Shown: positions 7,938 through 15,554, counted from the stretch's first letter. The stretch is 16,415 nt of DNA from Nitrososphaeraceae archaeon (GCA_025449515.1 JANWJI010000072.1:1-16415); one strand, 5' to 3'. Notes: a model not told the origin generated them from the sequence alone. Numbers and translations: made by a program.

Positions 7938-7969
7938 AAATCTGGATAGGATCCACTTTGTGTGGCTAA

Positions 7970-8844
7970 GAGAGAAGTTATGATCGGAGAAATTTAGATA
8001 GACTTGTCGAAATTGAATTATTGCAAATAGTCGGAGAAGAAAAGATTCAGACAGGGACCGGCACTACACCTATTTACAAACATACAATATTTGGACTCCT
8101 TATAGCATGGATCATCGAATTACAAAATATTTATGATACAGAGATACGTGATCTAGAGGAGGATAAGAGAAGAAGAAAAATTGCTTCCGATGAGATATAT
8201 GATACACTTCAAGGTATTTTAAAAAAAAGGAAAGAGATATGCCACATCAACTTTTGTATTGTATTCTAAATTCTTTGAAATCTGTAAGGATCAAGGACTA
8301 TTTGGCAACCTTATCCAGTTAATGAATCAAATACTTCTCTCAGAAGATGACATAATTACAATGGAGAATTTCATACATAGACTAATGGAATTTGATTTTA
8401 AGAATTCTGAAAAATGGTAAGCTACTATTTCGACTTTTGTTATGGAAGAACTCACTGAACGCCCTTGACGAACGTACAAGAAATGTATTTTTGCATAACG
8501 TCAAGTTGGATATAGAAAGAAAAGTAGTAGAAGATCTGAAAAATGTTGTAGGTTATGAAAGGCTAAGATTAAGAGCTCTCCAGCGTCCAGAGATGCTTGT
8601 TGTTTTTGAAAGCAAATGCATAAAATGACCATATTATATCCCAGCAGCAATGGAAGTTCCTGTTTACAAGAAAAGGATGATACTAGCAAATATTGATTCC
8701 TCGAAATTATCTGGTCTATCTCTACAAGCTTATAAACGAGAAATAAGCGATATCTGTTTTGAATTGCATCCATCGATATTAAATGAAAAATGTCCAAGCT
8801 GTAAGGCAGATAATTCTCTGAAGATACCATTCTTTATCAACTAA
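7970..8844 (+). pseudogene. decayed paralogue of the winged-helix/zinc-ribbon gene (copy 2)
   Basis: Pieces in three frames line up in order with the intact protein at 2423-3421. From 7982, DRRNLDRLVEIELLQ matches the region of RRIKRYIDSLVNLRLMKE. After an A8 run (8221-8228) the frame changes and FVLYSKFFEICKDQGLFGN (8250 onward) matches FIIFNSKFIETIHEKNLFGD. After a TAA at 8418-8420 a third frame carries LWKNSLNALDERTRNV, matching VWQETIWKLDPQTRQL. A TGA at 8626-8628 interrupts that frame before the zinc-ribbon part. There only CPSC is kept; the site aligned with the first cysteine pair reads LANI. The gene therefore has at least two frameshifts, an in-frame stop and no complete zinc site. 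The winged-helix start is truncated. It cannot make the full protein. Confidence 0.75.
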
Positions 8845-8953
8845 AATTCGTATAAACTAAAGTCCTTAAAATGATTTGCCGAAGACAACAGTTTTAAGAA
8901 ACATTATCGTAATAAATAATTGAAATGGGTTGTGAATTGTGATTTTGATTTTT

Positions 8954-8974
8954 AGTGTTTAATGCATCATGAAT
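8954..8974 (+). repeat. tail motif B between the two decayed copies
   Basis: AGTGTTTAATGCATCATGAAT differs at two positions from the motif at 3598-3618 and 9497-9517. It lies about 110 bp after copy 2 and directly before copy 3. The preceding ATTTTTAGTG context also resembles ATTTTTGGTG at 9415-9424. Confidence 0.6.
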
Positions 8975-9373
8975 CTCCAGATTTGACTTTGACGATGTAC
9001 AGACAAGAATTCGATTCAATAACTTATTTTTTGAGACACTAAGTGAATTAGATCTTGAAACACAAGAGCTAATATTGTATGCTCTTAAGTTAGATATTGA
9101 AAGAAGAATAAAAGTTGTTTTGCATGACTTTGAAAAGTTTGAGCACGATTTAGTATGAGGACAGACTATGACAAAGTTGCCCTTGAATGCTTCTGTAGCA
9201 ATTGTGACCGGTTAATCTATACTGGACTAGATCTGCGCGGCTATAGAAGAAGTGTGGTCAATTCATACTCCGAACAAGTTAGGGCTATCTCAGGAAAATG
9301 TCCAGAATGTAAGACAGATTCATTCATTATTCCTATAGTCTATTCCAAATCGTCAGTTGGGCGCGTTACCTAG
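8973..9373 (+). pseudogene. decayed paralogue of the winged-helix/zinc-ribbon gene (copy 3)
   Basis: Only the last third of the family is present. A frame open from 8973 (after a TGA at 8970) gives LFFETLSELDLETQELIL, matching VWQETIWKLDPQTRQLYM of the intact protein, and closes at 9153-9155. The zinc-ribbon part follows in another frame from 9155: CSNC, then about 31 residues, then CPEC and FIIPIVY. The two fragments need one frameshift to join. Winged helix and middle domain are gone. The 72-codon piece (9155-9373) keeps both cysteine pairs and could still fold as a free zinc ribbon if translated, but I see no promoter for it. It is closest to copy 2 in the segments LKLDIER and CPxCK. Confidence 0.7.
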
Positions 9374-9409
9374 CCATACAGGGTATTCAGAGTTTGTCAT
9401 TTAAATTGA

Positions 9410-9517
9410 CTTTCATTTTTGGTGTTTAAATGCATTCTCAATATAATTTATAATAGATGAAAGGGAATTTGTGCCAACCCCGACAATTGAATTCTTAGTG
9501 TTTAATGCAGTATGAAT
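9410..9517 (+). repeat. tail block C after zinc-ribbon copy 3
   Basis: This block contains TGCATTCTCA (9431-9440), AATAGATGAA followed by GGGA (from 9452) and AGTGTTTAATGCAGTATGAAT (9497-9517), the same order as block A at 3488-3618. The distance from GATGAA to AGTG is 41 bp here and 42 bp in A. Its right end overlaps the last seven codons and stop of the BtuF-like gene on the opposite strand. Confidence 0.55.
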
Positions 9518-10475
9518 TTGAAGGTACATAAAGATCTTCAAAAAGCTTTGGATTAATTATTTTTGCCAGTATTTCTAAACCAACGATTGTCCTAGGTCCT
9601 GGCTTGCTAAAATATGCATTGGCATTAACCACATAGACTTCATTATTCTGAACTGCTTGTAGTGATTTCCAGCCATAATTCTTATCTAATATTATTGCTT
9701 CTCTCAAGGTTCTATTCAAATCAAATCCACAAGGCATAAGGACTATTTTATCAGGATCAAATAATTTGATTTCATCCATAAACATGCGACGTGATGGTTT
9801 TCCTCTAGAGCTTATACCGTTTATCCCTCCTGCAATAGTTACCATTTGAGGAATCCAATGACCTGCGGTATAAAATGGATCGATCCATTCAATGCATACC
9901 ACTTTAGTCTTTGACGGATTTTTTACTATATTATTCACTTGATTAGAGACTCTTTCGACTATATAATCGATCCTTTTTTGCAAAGATGCTACCACTTTAT
10001 GTCCTTCTTGGACCTTATTTACTTTTTCTGCAATGTTTATTATGCTTTGTAAAATATCGTCAAGATCGTGTGGATCGAGAACTAGAACGTCTGGTTTATA
10101 TCCTAATATGGTGACAGCACGATCTATTTCTTTAGCAGATGGCGCGCAAACATCACAAATACCTTGAGCAATAATGATATCGGGCCTTGATTTTTTTAGC
10201 TTTTCGTCATCTATTACATAAATATCTTGACCTGTTTTCATCATTTCTACTATTTTTTTATCTATATCAATGCTTTGTAGGATCACAGTATTAAAGGAAG
10301 AATTGATTAACTTGGGTTTTGTTTTGGCATCTTCAGGATAATTACATTCATGTGTTACACCTACTATTTGATCTGCTAATTCAAGCTCATATAAGATCTC
10401 AGTGGAACTGGGCAGAAAGGAAGCCACTCTTCTCTTTTGCAATCCGTCATCCCTCTCTTGCAAATATTCGTTCAA
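9495..10475 (-). CDS. BtuF-like cobalamin-binding protein, no signal peptide
   Basis: This 326-residue protein belongs to the TroA/BtuF-type periplasmic-binding fold, subgroup usually annotated cobalamin-binding protein. Blocks seen are FLPSSTE (20-26), HECNYP (42-47), QGICDVCAPS (104-113), EWIDPFYTAGHW (196-207), PCGFDLNR (248-255) and AYFSKPGPR (287-295). It has no signal peptide or lipobox, so it is predicted to be cytosolic, and no ABC permease or ATPase is nearby; a corrinoid-handling role inside the cell is inference. The start is uncertain: TTG at 10475 follows an in-frame TAA, and GTG at codon 17 would begin exactly at the conserved region. A TATA-like TTATAATAA lies near 10512-10520. 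The last seven residues are encoded within a repeat shared with another locus, so the native C-terminus may have been replaced. Confidence 0.8.
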   Translation of the reverse strand: MNEYLQERDDGLQKRRVASFLPSSTEILYELELADQIVGVTHECNYPEDAKTKPKLINSSFNTVILQSIDIDKKIVEMMKTGQDIYVIDDEKLKKSRPDIIIAQGICDVCAPSAKEIDRAVTILGYKPDVLVLDPHDLDDILQSIINIAEKVNKVQEGHKVVASLQKRIDYIVERVSNQVNNIVKNPSKTKVVCIEWIDPFYTAGHWIPQMVTIAGGINGISSRGKPSRRMFMDEIKLFDPDKIVLMPCGFDLNRTLREAIILDKNYGWKSLQAVQNNEVYVVNANAYFSKPGPRTIVGLEILAKIINPKLFEDLYVPSNSYCIKH

Positions 10476-10643
10476 TACTTAAAGACCTGTTAAGCATAGG
10501 TAATGGTGGTTATTATAAGCTCATCTAGCCTAATGTAGAATTTTCCATCTATAGCAATCATCATACTGAACTTACGCATTACTCATCTTATCAATCTACT
10601 TCACTCTTCTAGCCTGGGAAAATTGTTAATTCCTTTATAACAG

Positions 10644-11108
10644 TTATTTAAAGAGCTTTACTATTTTAATACCTGTATTAATTAATACGAGGAATATCAC
10701 CCAAGCTGTTAATTCTGCTATTGTTAGAGCCTGATACGGTTGAAAATTTAATTCTAATAATGAATAATGGATGTAAAGCTTTGTTACTATGAAAACGACT
10801 TCAGAGATACTAAATGCCCCAAATAATTTAATTACATCCTCCTTTATATTCTTAGAATTCTTCTTTTTTGTTACTGGGTCAATATATCTAGATTTATTGT
10901 CCTTGTAAAAAAGAAATGCAAAGAGCGGAATGTAAACACAATATCCGACTGTTAGTGTAATAACCGCGTTTGAGATATTATTGCTATCTAATGTTGTATA
11001 AATTTGAGTAGTTATTGCTCCAACAAGAAATGATACACTTCCTGATAGGAGTAAGTTTTTATTAAAAAGTATGATCTTTTTATATTTCACAAACATATCG
11101 GATTTCAA
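10644..11108 (-). CDS. four-helix integral membrane protein, unknown function
   Basis: The 154 residues contain four hydrophobic segments, at about 18-38, 46-68, 93-115 and 127-149. A basic, Asn/Lys-rich loop (70-92, including VTKKKNSKNIKED) separates the second and third and is probably cytoplasmic. I recognise no family and see no catalytic or metal-binding motif. The frame opens with TTG at 11108; ATG at 11096 (residue 5) is the likelier start, since a TATA-like AATACATATT (11114-11124, minus strand) lies about 20-30 nt upstream. It stands alone, with gaps over 100 bp on both sides, so it is probably transcribed by itself. Confidence 0.6.
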   Translation of the reverse strand: MKSDMFVKYKKIILFNKNLLLSGSVSFLVGAITTQIYTTLDSNNISNAVITLTVGYCVYIPLFAFLFYKDNKSRYIDPVTKKKNSKNIKEDVIKLFGAFSISEVVFIVTKLYIHYSLLELNFQPYQALTIAELTAWVIFLVLINTGIKIVKLFK

Positions 11109-11215
11109 TTTGGAATATGTATTACACCACTCGTCTTTTCAGTAGTATATGTTTAATGCTTAGTGGTTTTCAAAACGATCCTGCTTGTTGCTATGTCATA
11201 TGCATATTATACGAA

Positions 11216-11593
11216 TTATGGCAAAGAGACCCCAGAAGCTTTTAGTTGGTTCATTACATAGTTGACCTGATTAGGCGTTATCCTATGGATAGTTGAATTT
11301 TTCGTATAGGATAACATTGCGTTAATAAGCGAAGATATCATCTCTGAATCATAAAATGTACTAGACTCCGAAAGTAATTCCGCAATTTTTCCAACATCCA
11401 TACTATTGGTTATTTTTCCACTAGTAATTAATCCTCCAAACTTCTGAACAGATTCATATACTCCAATATTATATGCAATAAAAGCGACTTTTTCAGGAGG
11501 CATAATATCTATGGATTCCATTTTCTTTAATGGATAATAATAATTCATAGATAATAAACAGTGTCTTTCTTTCGCTTTCTCTTTCACTTGCAA
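11216..11593 (-). CDS. unrecognised 125-residue cytosolic protein
   Basis: No family is recognised. The protein is predicted mostly helical without signal or membrane segment; the segment from Pro32 to Lys117 (EKVAFIAYNIGVYESVQKFG onward) looks like a compact globular domain, preceded by a basic, less ordered start. The frame begins at TTG 11593; the ATG at 11548 (residue 16) is an alternative that loses only the basic stretch. A TATA-like CTTATACTGA lies about 30 nt before the TTG, which favours the longer form. It lies downstream of the HtrA-like protease gene on the same strand, separated by 103 bp that contain the heptamer repeat, so co-transcription is possible but not obvious. Confidence 0.55.
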   Translation of the reverse strand: MQVKEKAKERHCLLSMNYYYPLKKMESIDIMPPEKVAFIAYNIGVYESVQKFGGLITSGKITNSMDVGKIAELLSESSTFYDSEMISSLINAMLSYTKNSTIHRITPNQVNYVMNQLKASGVSLP

Positions 11594-11641
11594 CTTTTTA
11601 AAGCTACTGGGGGAATATGTATCAGTATAAGTTCATTCCTC

Positions 11642-11683
11642 ATATTCGATATTCGATATTCGATATTCGATATTCGATATTCG
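11642..11683. repeat. heptamer tandem repeat, six perfect copies of ATATTCG
   Basis: Six exact copies of ATATTCG run head to tail for 42 bp, between the stop of the protease gene (11697) and the start of the 125-residue gene (11593). Six perfect copies suggest recent slippage. On the minus strand it lies upstream of the probable TATA box of the downstream gene, so copy number could alter expression. Confidence 0.9.
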
Positions 11684-11696
11684 AAAATCTAGAGAC

Positions 11697-12857
11697 CTAC
11701 TGTATCGGATTTACAGGTTGTAGAGTGGCATTCAGATTCATGTAGTTTCCATCCCTATAAACAATAAAAGAAATTCTTTCTCTTACTCTTTTATGTTCTT
11801 GAATGTATGAAAGAAAACCTTCAATATCAGGAATTTTATGTCCATCTAAAGAGGTTATTATATCACCGAGCTGTATTTGACCATATTTGTCTGTAATTGC
11901 AGCATTTATATCGGCTCTATCAGCCGTTCCTCCTCGCAATATCGAATTTACTACTACCCCCTTCAAGTTATCTGGAATATTTTGAAAACGTTTTGCTAAA
12001 TCTACAGTAAGAGTAGATCCTGTGATTCCGACGTCTGGGTGAATGTATGTTCCATTCTGAATAAGTGAAGGTACAATTTTCCTTATTGCATTAGATGGTA
12101 TAGCTACACTCAGACCAGAAAACTGCCCTAAAGGAGCCGTGGTGGGATTTAGTCTACCATAAATTAATCCTACTACTTCACCATTTATATCAATCAAAGG
12201 ACTTCCGGAATTACCAGGATTAACGGCAACATCAGTTTCAATCGTATCTGGAACTAAATATCCAAGCGAAGAAAAAGATAAAAGGAAATCGGTTTGACTC
12301 ACTATTCCTGATGTCATAGCTATTTTCGATGCAAATGGATAACCAATGGTTGTAACGTAGTCTCCTATTTTCACTGCGGAGGAGTTTGCCAAGATTACTG
12401 GCACAAGTAACTCATTAGCTCTTTTAATACCATAACTCCCAAATAGATCAACAACACGGAGTACAGCTATGTCTGTATAAGGATCCCTTCCTATAACAGT
12501 GGCATTATGCGTATCGCCATTCTTAAAGATAACGGTTACCTCGTTTGCCCCACCTAAAACGTGATTAGCGGTAACTATATGACCCAAAGTATCATAGACA
12601 AATCCTGCGGCTATTTCGGTTGTTGTGTTTTGAGATGGAAGGTTAGTCGCGATGGATGGATTTATACTTACAACCTGAACGACAGATCTGCTCAATTGGC
12701 TAAATAGAGGATATAGAGAAGTATCATTTCTGTTTGTAATGATATTGGATATTGATGTCCCAGAAAGGTCAGCAAATGTTGGTAAATACGTAGAGCAAAA
12801 TGTTGACATAATAACGCTCATTTCAATCATAAAAATCACAATTACTACAAATTTCAT
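11697..12857 (-). CDS. secreted HtrA/DegP-type serine protease with PDZ domain
   Basis: A trypsin-like protease of the S1C (HtrA/DegP) type acting outside the membrane, where such enzymes degrade or guard misfolded proteins. Residues 1-20 (FVVIVIFMIEMSVIMSTF) form a signal peptide or membrane anchor. The protease domain (about 55-265) has the full triad: His99 in TANHVLGG, Asp129 in YTDIAVLRV and Ser217 in PGNSGSPL; GSP replaces the usual GGP after the serine. A single PDZ domain follows (about 275-380), with GVVVNSILRGGTADRA and QLGDIITSLDGHKI as its core. The total of 386 residues suits a one-PDZ HtrA. The ATG start is unambiguous from the signal peptide. It is the first gene of a minus-strand run, with a long AT-rich region upstream. 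Confidence 0.9.
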   Translation of the reverse strand: MKFVVIVIFMIEMSVIMSTFCSTYLPTFADLSGTSISNIITNRNDTSLYPLFSQLSRSVVQVVSINPSIATNLPSQNTTTEIAAGFVYDTLGHIVTANHVLGGANEVTVIFKNGDTHNATVIGRDPYTDIAVLRVVDLFGSYGIKRANELLVPVILANSSAVKIGDYVTTIGYPFASKIAMTSGIVSQTDFLLSFSSLGYLVPDTIETDVAVNPGNSGSPLIDINGEVVGLIYGRLNPTTAPLGQFSGLSVAIPSNAIRKIVPSLIQNGTYIHPDVGITGSTLTVDLAKRFQNIPDNLKGVVVNSILRGGTADRADINAAITDKYGQIQLGDIITSLDGHKIPDIEGFLSYIQEHKRVRERISFIVYRDGNYMNLNATLQPVNPIQ

Positions 12858-13642
12858 TCTTTATATGACAGATTAGATATTACACATATTAATAAAAATT
12901 ATATGGATGCAAACTTATCCACACAGACCAATAGAAATTGAGTCCCACCTCAGTTCTAGGCCAAGTTTATGTCGAACTGCCTAGTTGGTTGAATTCCTAC
13001 TACTACTGTATCAGGTCATGCTAATACTGGCTATTATTTATGCTCGAGTTAAAAAAAGTCGTCCATTATATAAATTAAAAATTAAATCGAATTGGACTTT
13101 CGTATTAGCTTAACTGCTTTAGTAGCGTTCCACATTGTCGATTGGTTTGAAATATTTTTCTTAAAAAGCAACCAATATAGACAGGAAAGTGACTGTGGCT
13201 AGTACCATATATACCAAGAAATCAATTCTGGACAAACTGTAGATTTTATCTCTTTAATAATATGGGATTGTTTAGGATTTTGAAAAAGATGGAATAAAGA
13301 TTAAAAGATAATGTCGGATATGCTAGATATGCTAGTACGTACTAGATAACTCCGTTATTTCCTTATGCTTAAATATTCAAAATAACAACAACTAATAATA
13401 AGATTAAAAAGATTTTGAATTTTGATGCATAATCAGGAATGTCTCTCCAGATTTTGACTCTATTTTTCTTGACGAAGGATTAGAGGCACATGATAGAATT
13501 ACTACAAAATCTTTTACAAATGTATGCATATAATCACTATTCTCAAAAATATTGTAGTGTAATCTACATCTAACCGATAGGCCATCTTAGTAGTAGATGT
13601 ATTATATCAATATGATTCAGGGGTCAACAACTACAAACACAA
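12858..13642. other. long intergenic region between divergent secreted-protein genes
   Basis: Nearly 800 bp without a supported gene separate the protease gene and the cupredoxin-like gene. It contains a bulged hairpin (12956-12984) and, at about 13410-13460, a stretch (GATTTTGAATTTTGATGCAT, then CTCCAGATTTTGACT) that weakly resembles tail motif B and the bases after it at 8941-8990, perhaps another fossil of the same family. I find no RNA gene. Confidence 0.45.
12956..12984. other. bulged inverted repeat upstream of the protease gene
   Basis: CTAGGC and GCCTAG pair over 6 bp; after a 2-base bulge AGTT and AACT add 4 bp around a 7-base loop. It is one of the few GC-containing hairpins in this AT-rich gap, about 100 bp before the protease start. 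Function unknown. Confidence 0.25.
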
Positions 13643-13658
13643 TTTAATTTAAATATCA
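13643..13658 (+). promoter_or_regulatory. TATA box of the cupredoxin-like gene
   Basis: ATTTAATTTAAATATC is centred about 28 nt before the ATG at 13679, the leaderless archaeal spacing. Confidence 0.45.
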
Positions 13659-13678
13659 AAAAAATAAAACAAGTTGTT

Positions 13679-14545
13679 ATGAAATTGATAGCAACTACGA
13701 TAGCTGTAACTACACTTTCGTTAGCTATTTTGTTAGTTATAGTAGGAATAGATGGAAAGTCAGGATCGCTTATTTTCCAATCAGCTAATGCACAGGTTTC
13801 AGTATTCCCTGGGACGCAGCCAGAAAAGCCTTCCACTGGAACGACAGGTGGAACGACAGGTGGAACGACAGGTGGAACGACAGGTGGAACGACAGGCGGA
13901 ACGACAGGTGGAACGACAGGCGGAACGGGAGCTCCGGGATTTAATGCCAAGACCATTTCTGAGACGAATAGCATAAAGACTGATGCTGACGTTAAAAATT
14001 TAGTTATATTGGTTCCGAATAAGAAACTTGTAGATCAGCCTTTTCTTCCTCTTGACACAACTATAGTTCAAGGTACAAATGTTATCTGGGTTAATGGAGA
14101 TCCAGCAGGAAATCACGGTGTGACAGTTAAGAGCAATACTGGCCAATCTGTGTTTTCTAATCAGACAATCCCATACAAAAATGGGACACAGTTTACCTTT
14201 GATACGATAGGGACGTACACATTTTCAGACCCCATTTCGCCCTCTTCAACTCCGGGAACAATTAATGTCGTGAGCCCACAAAATGCTCCCGATAATGGAT
14301 CAACCAATTCAACAATGCCAACCGCAGGATTGTTTGTAGTTCCAGCAGGAGACCAGGCCTATTTTGATAAGCATTTCAGCACGTTGGGATATCATGCAGC
14401 TGATAGCAATATAATAAAACAGACTGGTACAAGTCATGGAAATGATATAGATCTTTATGTCTATATACAAAAATCAGGCAAATATGATACAATATTACAT
14501 AGAACTGCCGTAAAGTTAGGTTTCTTGCAATCTAAGGTAGGTTAA
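13679..14545 (+). CDS. secreted cupredoxin-like protein with GTTG repeats
   Basis: The 288-residue protein begins with a signal peptide (hydrophobic 8-23, likely cleavage after SANA at residue 38). A low-complexity linker follows: seven GTTG units (about 54-81) then GTG. A cupredoxin-like beta domain spans about 107-198, with TTIVQGTNVIWVNGD, NHGVTV holding His146, and FDTIGTYTFSDP as the late strands. Plastocyanin-type copper sites use two His, one Cys and often Met; only His146 is in place and the Cys position reads Ser (TFSDP), so a normal type 1 site is absent. The C-terminal 75 residues (YFDKHFSTLGYHAADSN onward) I do not recognise. Several NxS/T sequons fit surface glycosylation. Envelope proteins with plastocyanin folds are numerous in ammonia-oxidising archaea; a structural or adhesive role is plausible here. 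Confidence 0.75.
   Translation: MKLIATTIAVTTLSLAILLVIVGIDGKSGSLIFQSANAQVSVFPGTQPEKPSTGTTGGTTGGTTGGTTGGTTGGTTGGTTGGTGAPGFNAKTISETNSIKTDADVKNLVILVPNKKLVDQPFLPLDTTIVQGTNVIWVNGDPAGNHGVTVKSNTGQSVFSNQTIPYKNGTQFTFDTIGTYTFSDPISPSSTPGTINVVSPQNAPDNGSTNSTMPTAGLFVVPAGDQAYFDKHFSTLGYHAADSNIIKQTGTSHGNDIDLYVYIQKSGKYDTILHRTAVKLGFLQSKVG
13838..13930 (+). repeat. 12-bp coding tandem repeat GGAACGACAGGY
   Basis: Seven full 12-bp units (13838-13921) and a 9-bp partial encode the GTTG linker. Units differ only in the last base (T or C), so near identity is kept at DNA level, which favours slippage and length variation. Confidence 0.9.
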
Positions 14546-14600
14546 GTTTGTAGGATCTTTATCTTTTATTATTTTTTTATCTATTTATCTAGTATTCTTA
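14546..14600 (+). terminator. T-rich terminator after the cupredoxin-like gene
   Basis: Just after the stop the plus strand is T-rich with a T7 run (CTTTTATTATTTTTTTATC), the type of oligo-T stretch that ends archaeal transcripts. Confidence 0.45.
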
Positions 14601-14900
14601 CTATGATTTGATAAATTCAAGACAATTAAGACTAGAGGATACTATACGGAGTCTAAACATTTACTACAAAAATGTGATCTGCTACGGTATGTCTTTACAA
14701 TATCGAGGTGATTTAATACTCAAGATTTTTTGCGTAGACTCGCTTTTTATTAATCAAATTTATGACCGTGGTAAAAACGATCAAAATTACATCCTTATAT
14801 TTTTTTATTCGGACTTGACGGTGTGACCCAGAAAGGCCAGAGGAAATCTATCAATTATCACCAATCGATCGACGTATTACTGTAACGACTTGTAGAAATC
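14601..14900. other. intergenic stretch without a supported gene
   Basis: A 72-codon frame (14608-14826) crosses it, but it has no promoter-like sequence, no family resemblance and a composition like random AT-rich translation, so I do not call it a gene. Confidence 0.5.
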
Positions 14901-14901
14901 T

Positions 14902-14910
14902 TTTATATAA
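14902..14910 (+). promoter_or_regulatory. TATA box of the 140-residue protein gene
   Basis: TTTATATAA is centred 28 nt before the ATG at 14934, a textbook spacing for a leaderless archaeal gene. Confidence 0.55.
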
Positions 14911-14933
14911 TGAATCTCAATAAATCCACATAA

Positions 14934-15356
14934 ATGTCTTCTGCATCTACTAGTAGTGGCAATAGAACTTCAGAACTTCAAGAAATGAGATTGGTTTTTA
15001 GGGGACTCCAAACCCTTTATCAAACTTACCTCCCTAAAGTCGATCCGATACTGATTCATGATTTGCTCGTGCGAGAACACGAGAAATCCGAACGTGCACC
15101 GTTTTATATGGTTGAGATATTTACAAGACCTGAAACAGATTCTGAGGTCATGAAGGACAGAATATTTGAAAGAACGGGAATGGTTCCCGCTATTTATGAT
15201 AAAGGTACTCATTATGTAACAAATCAGAGACTAACCTTGGAGGCCCTTAAGGAAATATGTAATTCTGACGATGTGATAGAGGTCACCGGAGATTATACTG
15301 GTACTCTCACAGGTAGAGGAGCTTCACACGAACACAAACATAAAGAGGAGGGATAA
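14934..15356 (+). CDS. unrecognised 140-residue protein with His-rich tail
   Basis: No family is recognised. After a Ser/Thr-rich start (1-13) the protein looks like a compact alpha/beta domain: a helix with LVFRGLQTLYQTYLP, a strand FYMVEIFTR (57-65), a helix around EVMKDRIFERTG, a strand pair AIYDKGTHYVTN and a final helix TLEALKEICNS, ending in DVIEVTGDYTG. The tail carries His132, His134 and His136 in HEHKHK, which could bind a metal but may simply be a flexible charged end. There is no signal peptide. A strong TATA box 28 nt upstream supports this start and independent, leaderless transcription. Confidence 0.7.
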   Translation: MSSASTSSGNRTSELQEMRLVFRGLQTLYQTYLPKVDPILIHDLLVREHEKSERAPFYMVEIFTRPETDSEVMKDRIFERTGMVPAIYDKGTHYVTNQRLTLEALKEICNSDDVIEVTGDYTGTLTGRGASHEHKHKEEG

Positions 15357-15554
15357 ATTTCCTATCTTTCCTCTAAAAATACATTTTAACTTCCTTTAAT
15401 TTACTCTCAAATTGATCTCTAGAAAACATTTTTTATGCCTCAACAAATAGGGTTTTATATCTCAATAAAAAGGACCACAACATCTAGGGAAAGAACTCCA
15501 AAAAAAAACATTTTCATAAGACATAAAAACACATCTACTCAAAATGTATACAAC

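Larger units (their letters stand above)
7430..7969. other. intergenic region with short tandem repeats
   Basis: I see no gene in about 540 bp. It holds three small tandem repeats: a 10-bp unit ACAGAAAATA twice (7443-7462), a 14-bp-period CAGTATGGTATA pair (7518-7546) and the 9-bp unit TCTGACATA in three near-copies (7911-7937). GGTATATGCTATACC (7541-7555) is a near-perfect palindrome overlapping the second repeat. Confidence 0.5.

Noticed and set aside
8614..8628. KCIK followed by TGA in copy 2, read as a CxxC pair with the second Cys turned to stop or to selenocysteine
   Set aside because: Alignment with copy 3 places the first cysteine pair later, at LANI, with nearly the same spacing to CPSC; other frameshifts make this a plain pseudogene.
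11642..11683. The heptamer repeat as a CRISPR array
   Set aside because: Units abut with no spacers and are only 7 bp long.
13624..13974. A minus-strand frame rich in PVVPPVVPP
   Set aside because: It is the antisense translation of the GTTG coding repeat in the cupredoxin-like gene.
14608..14826. A 72-codon plus-strand frame
   Set aside because: No promoter, no family resemblance and composition like translated AT-rich spacer.
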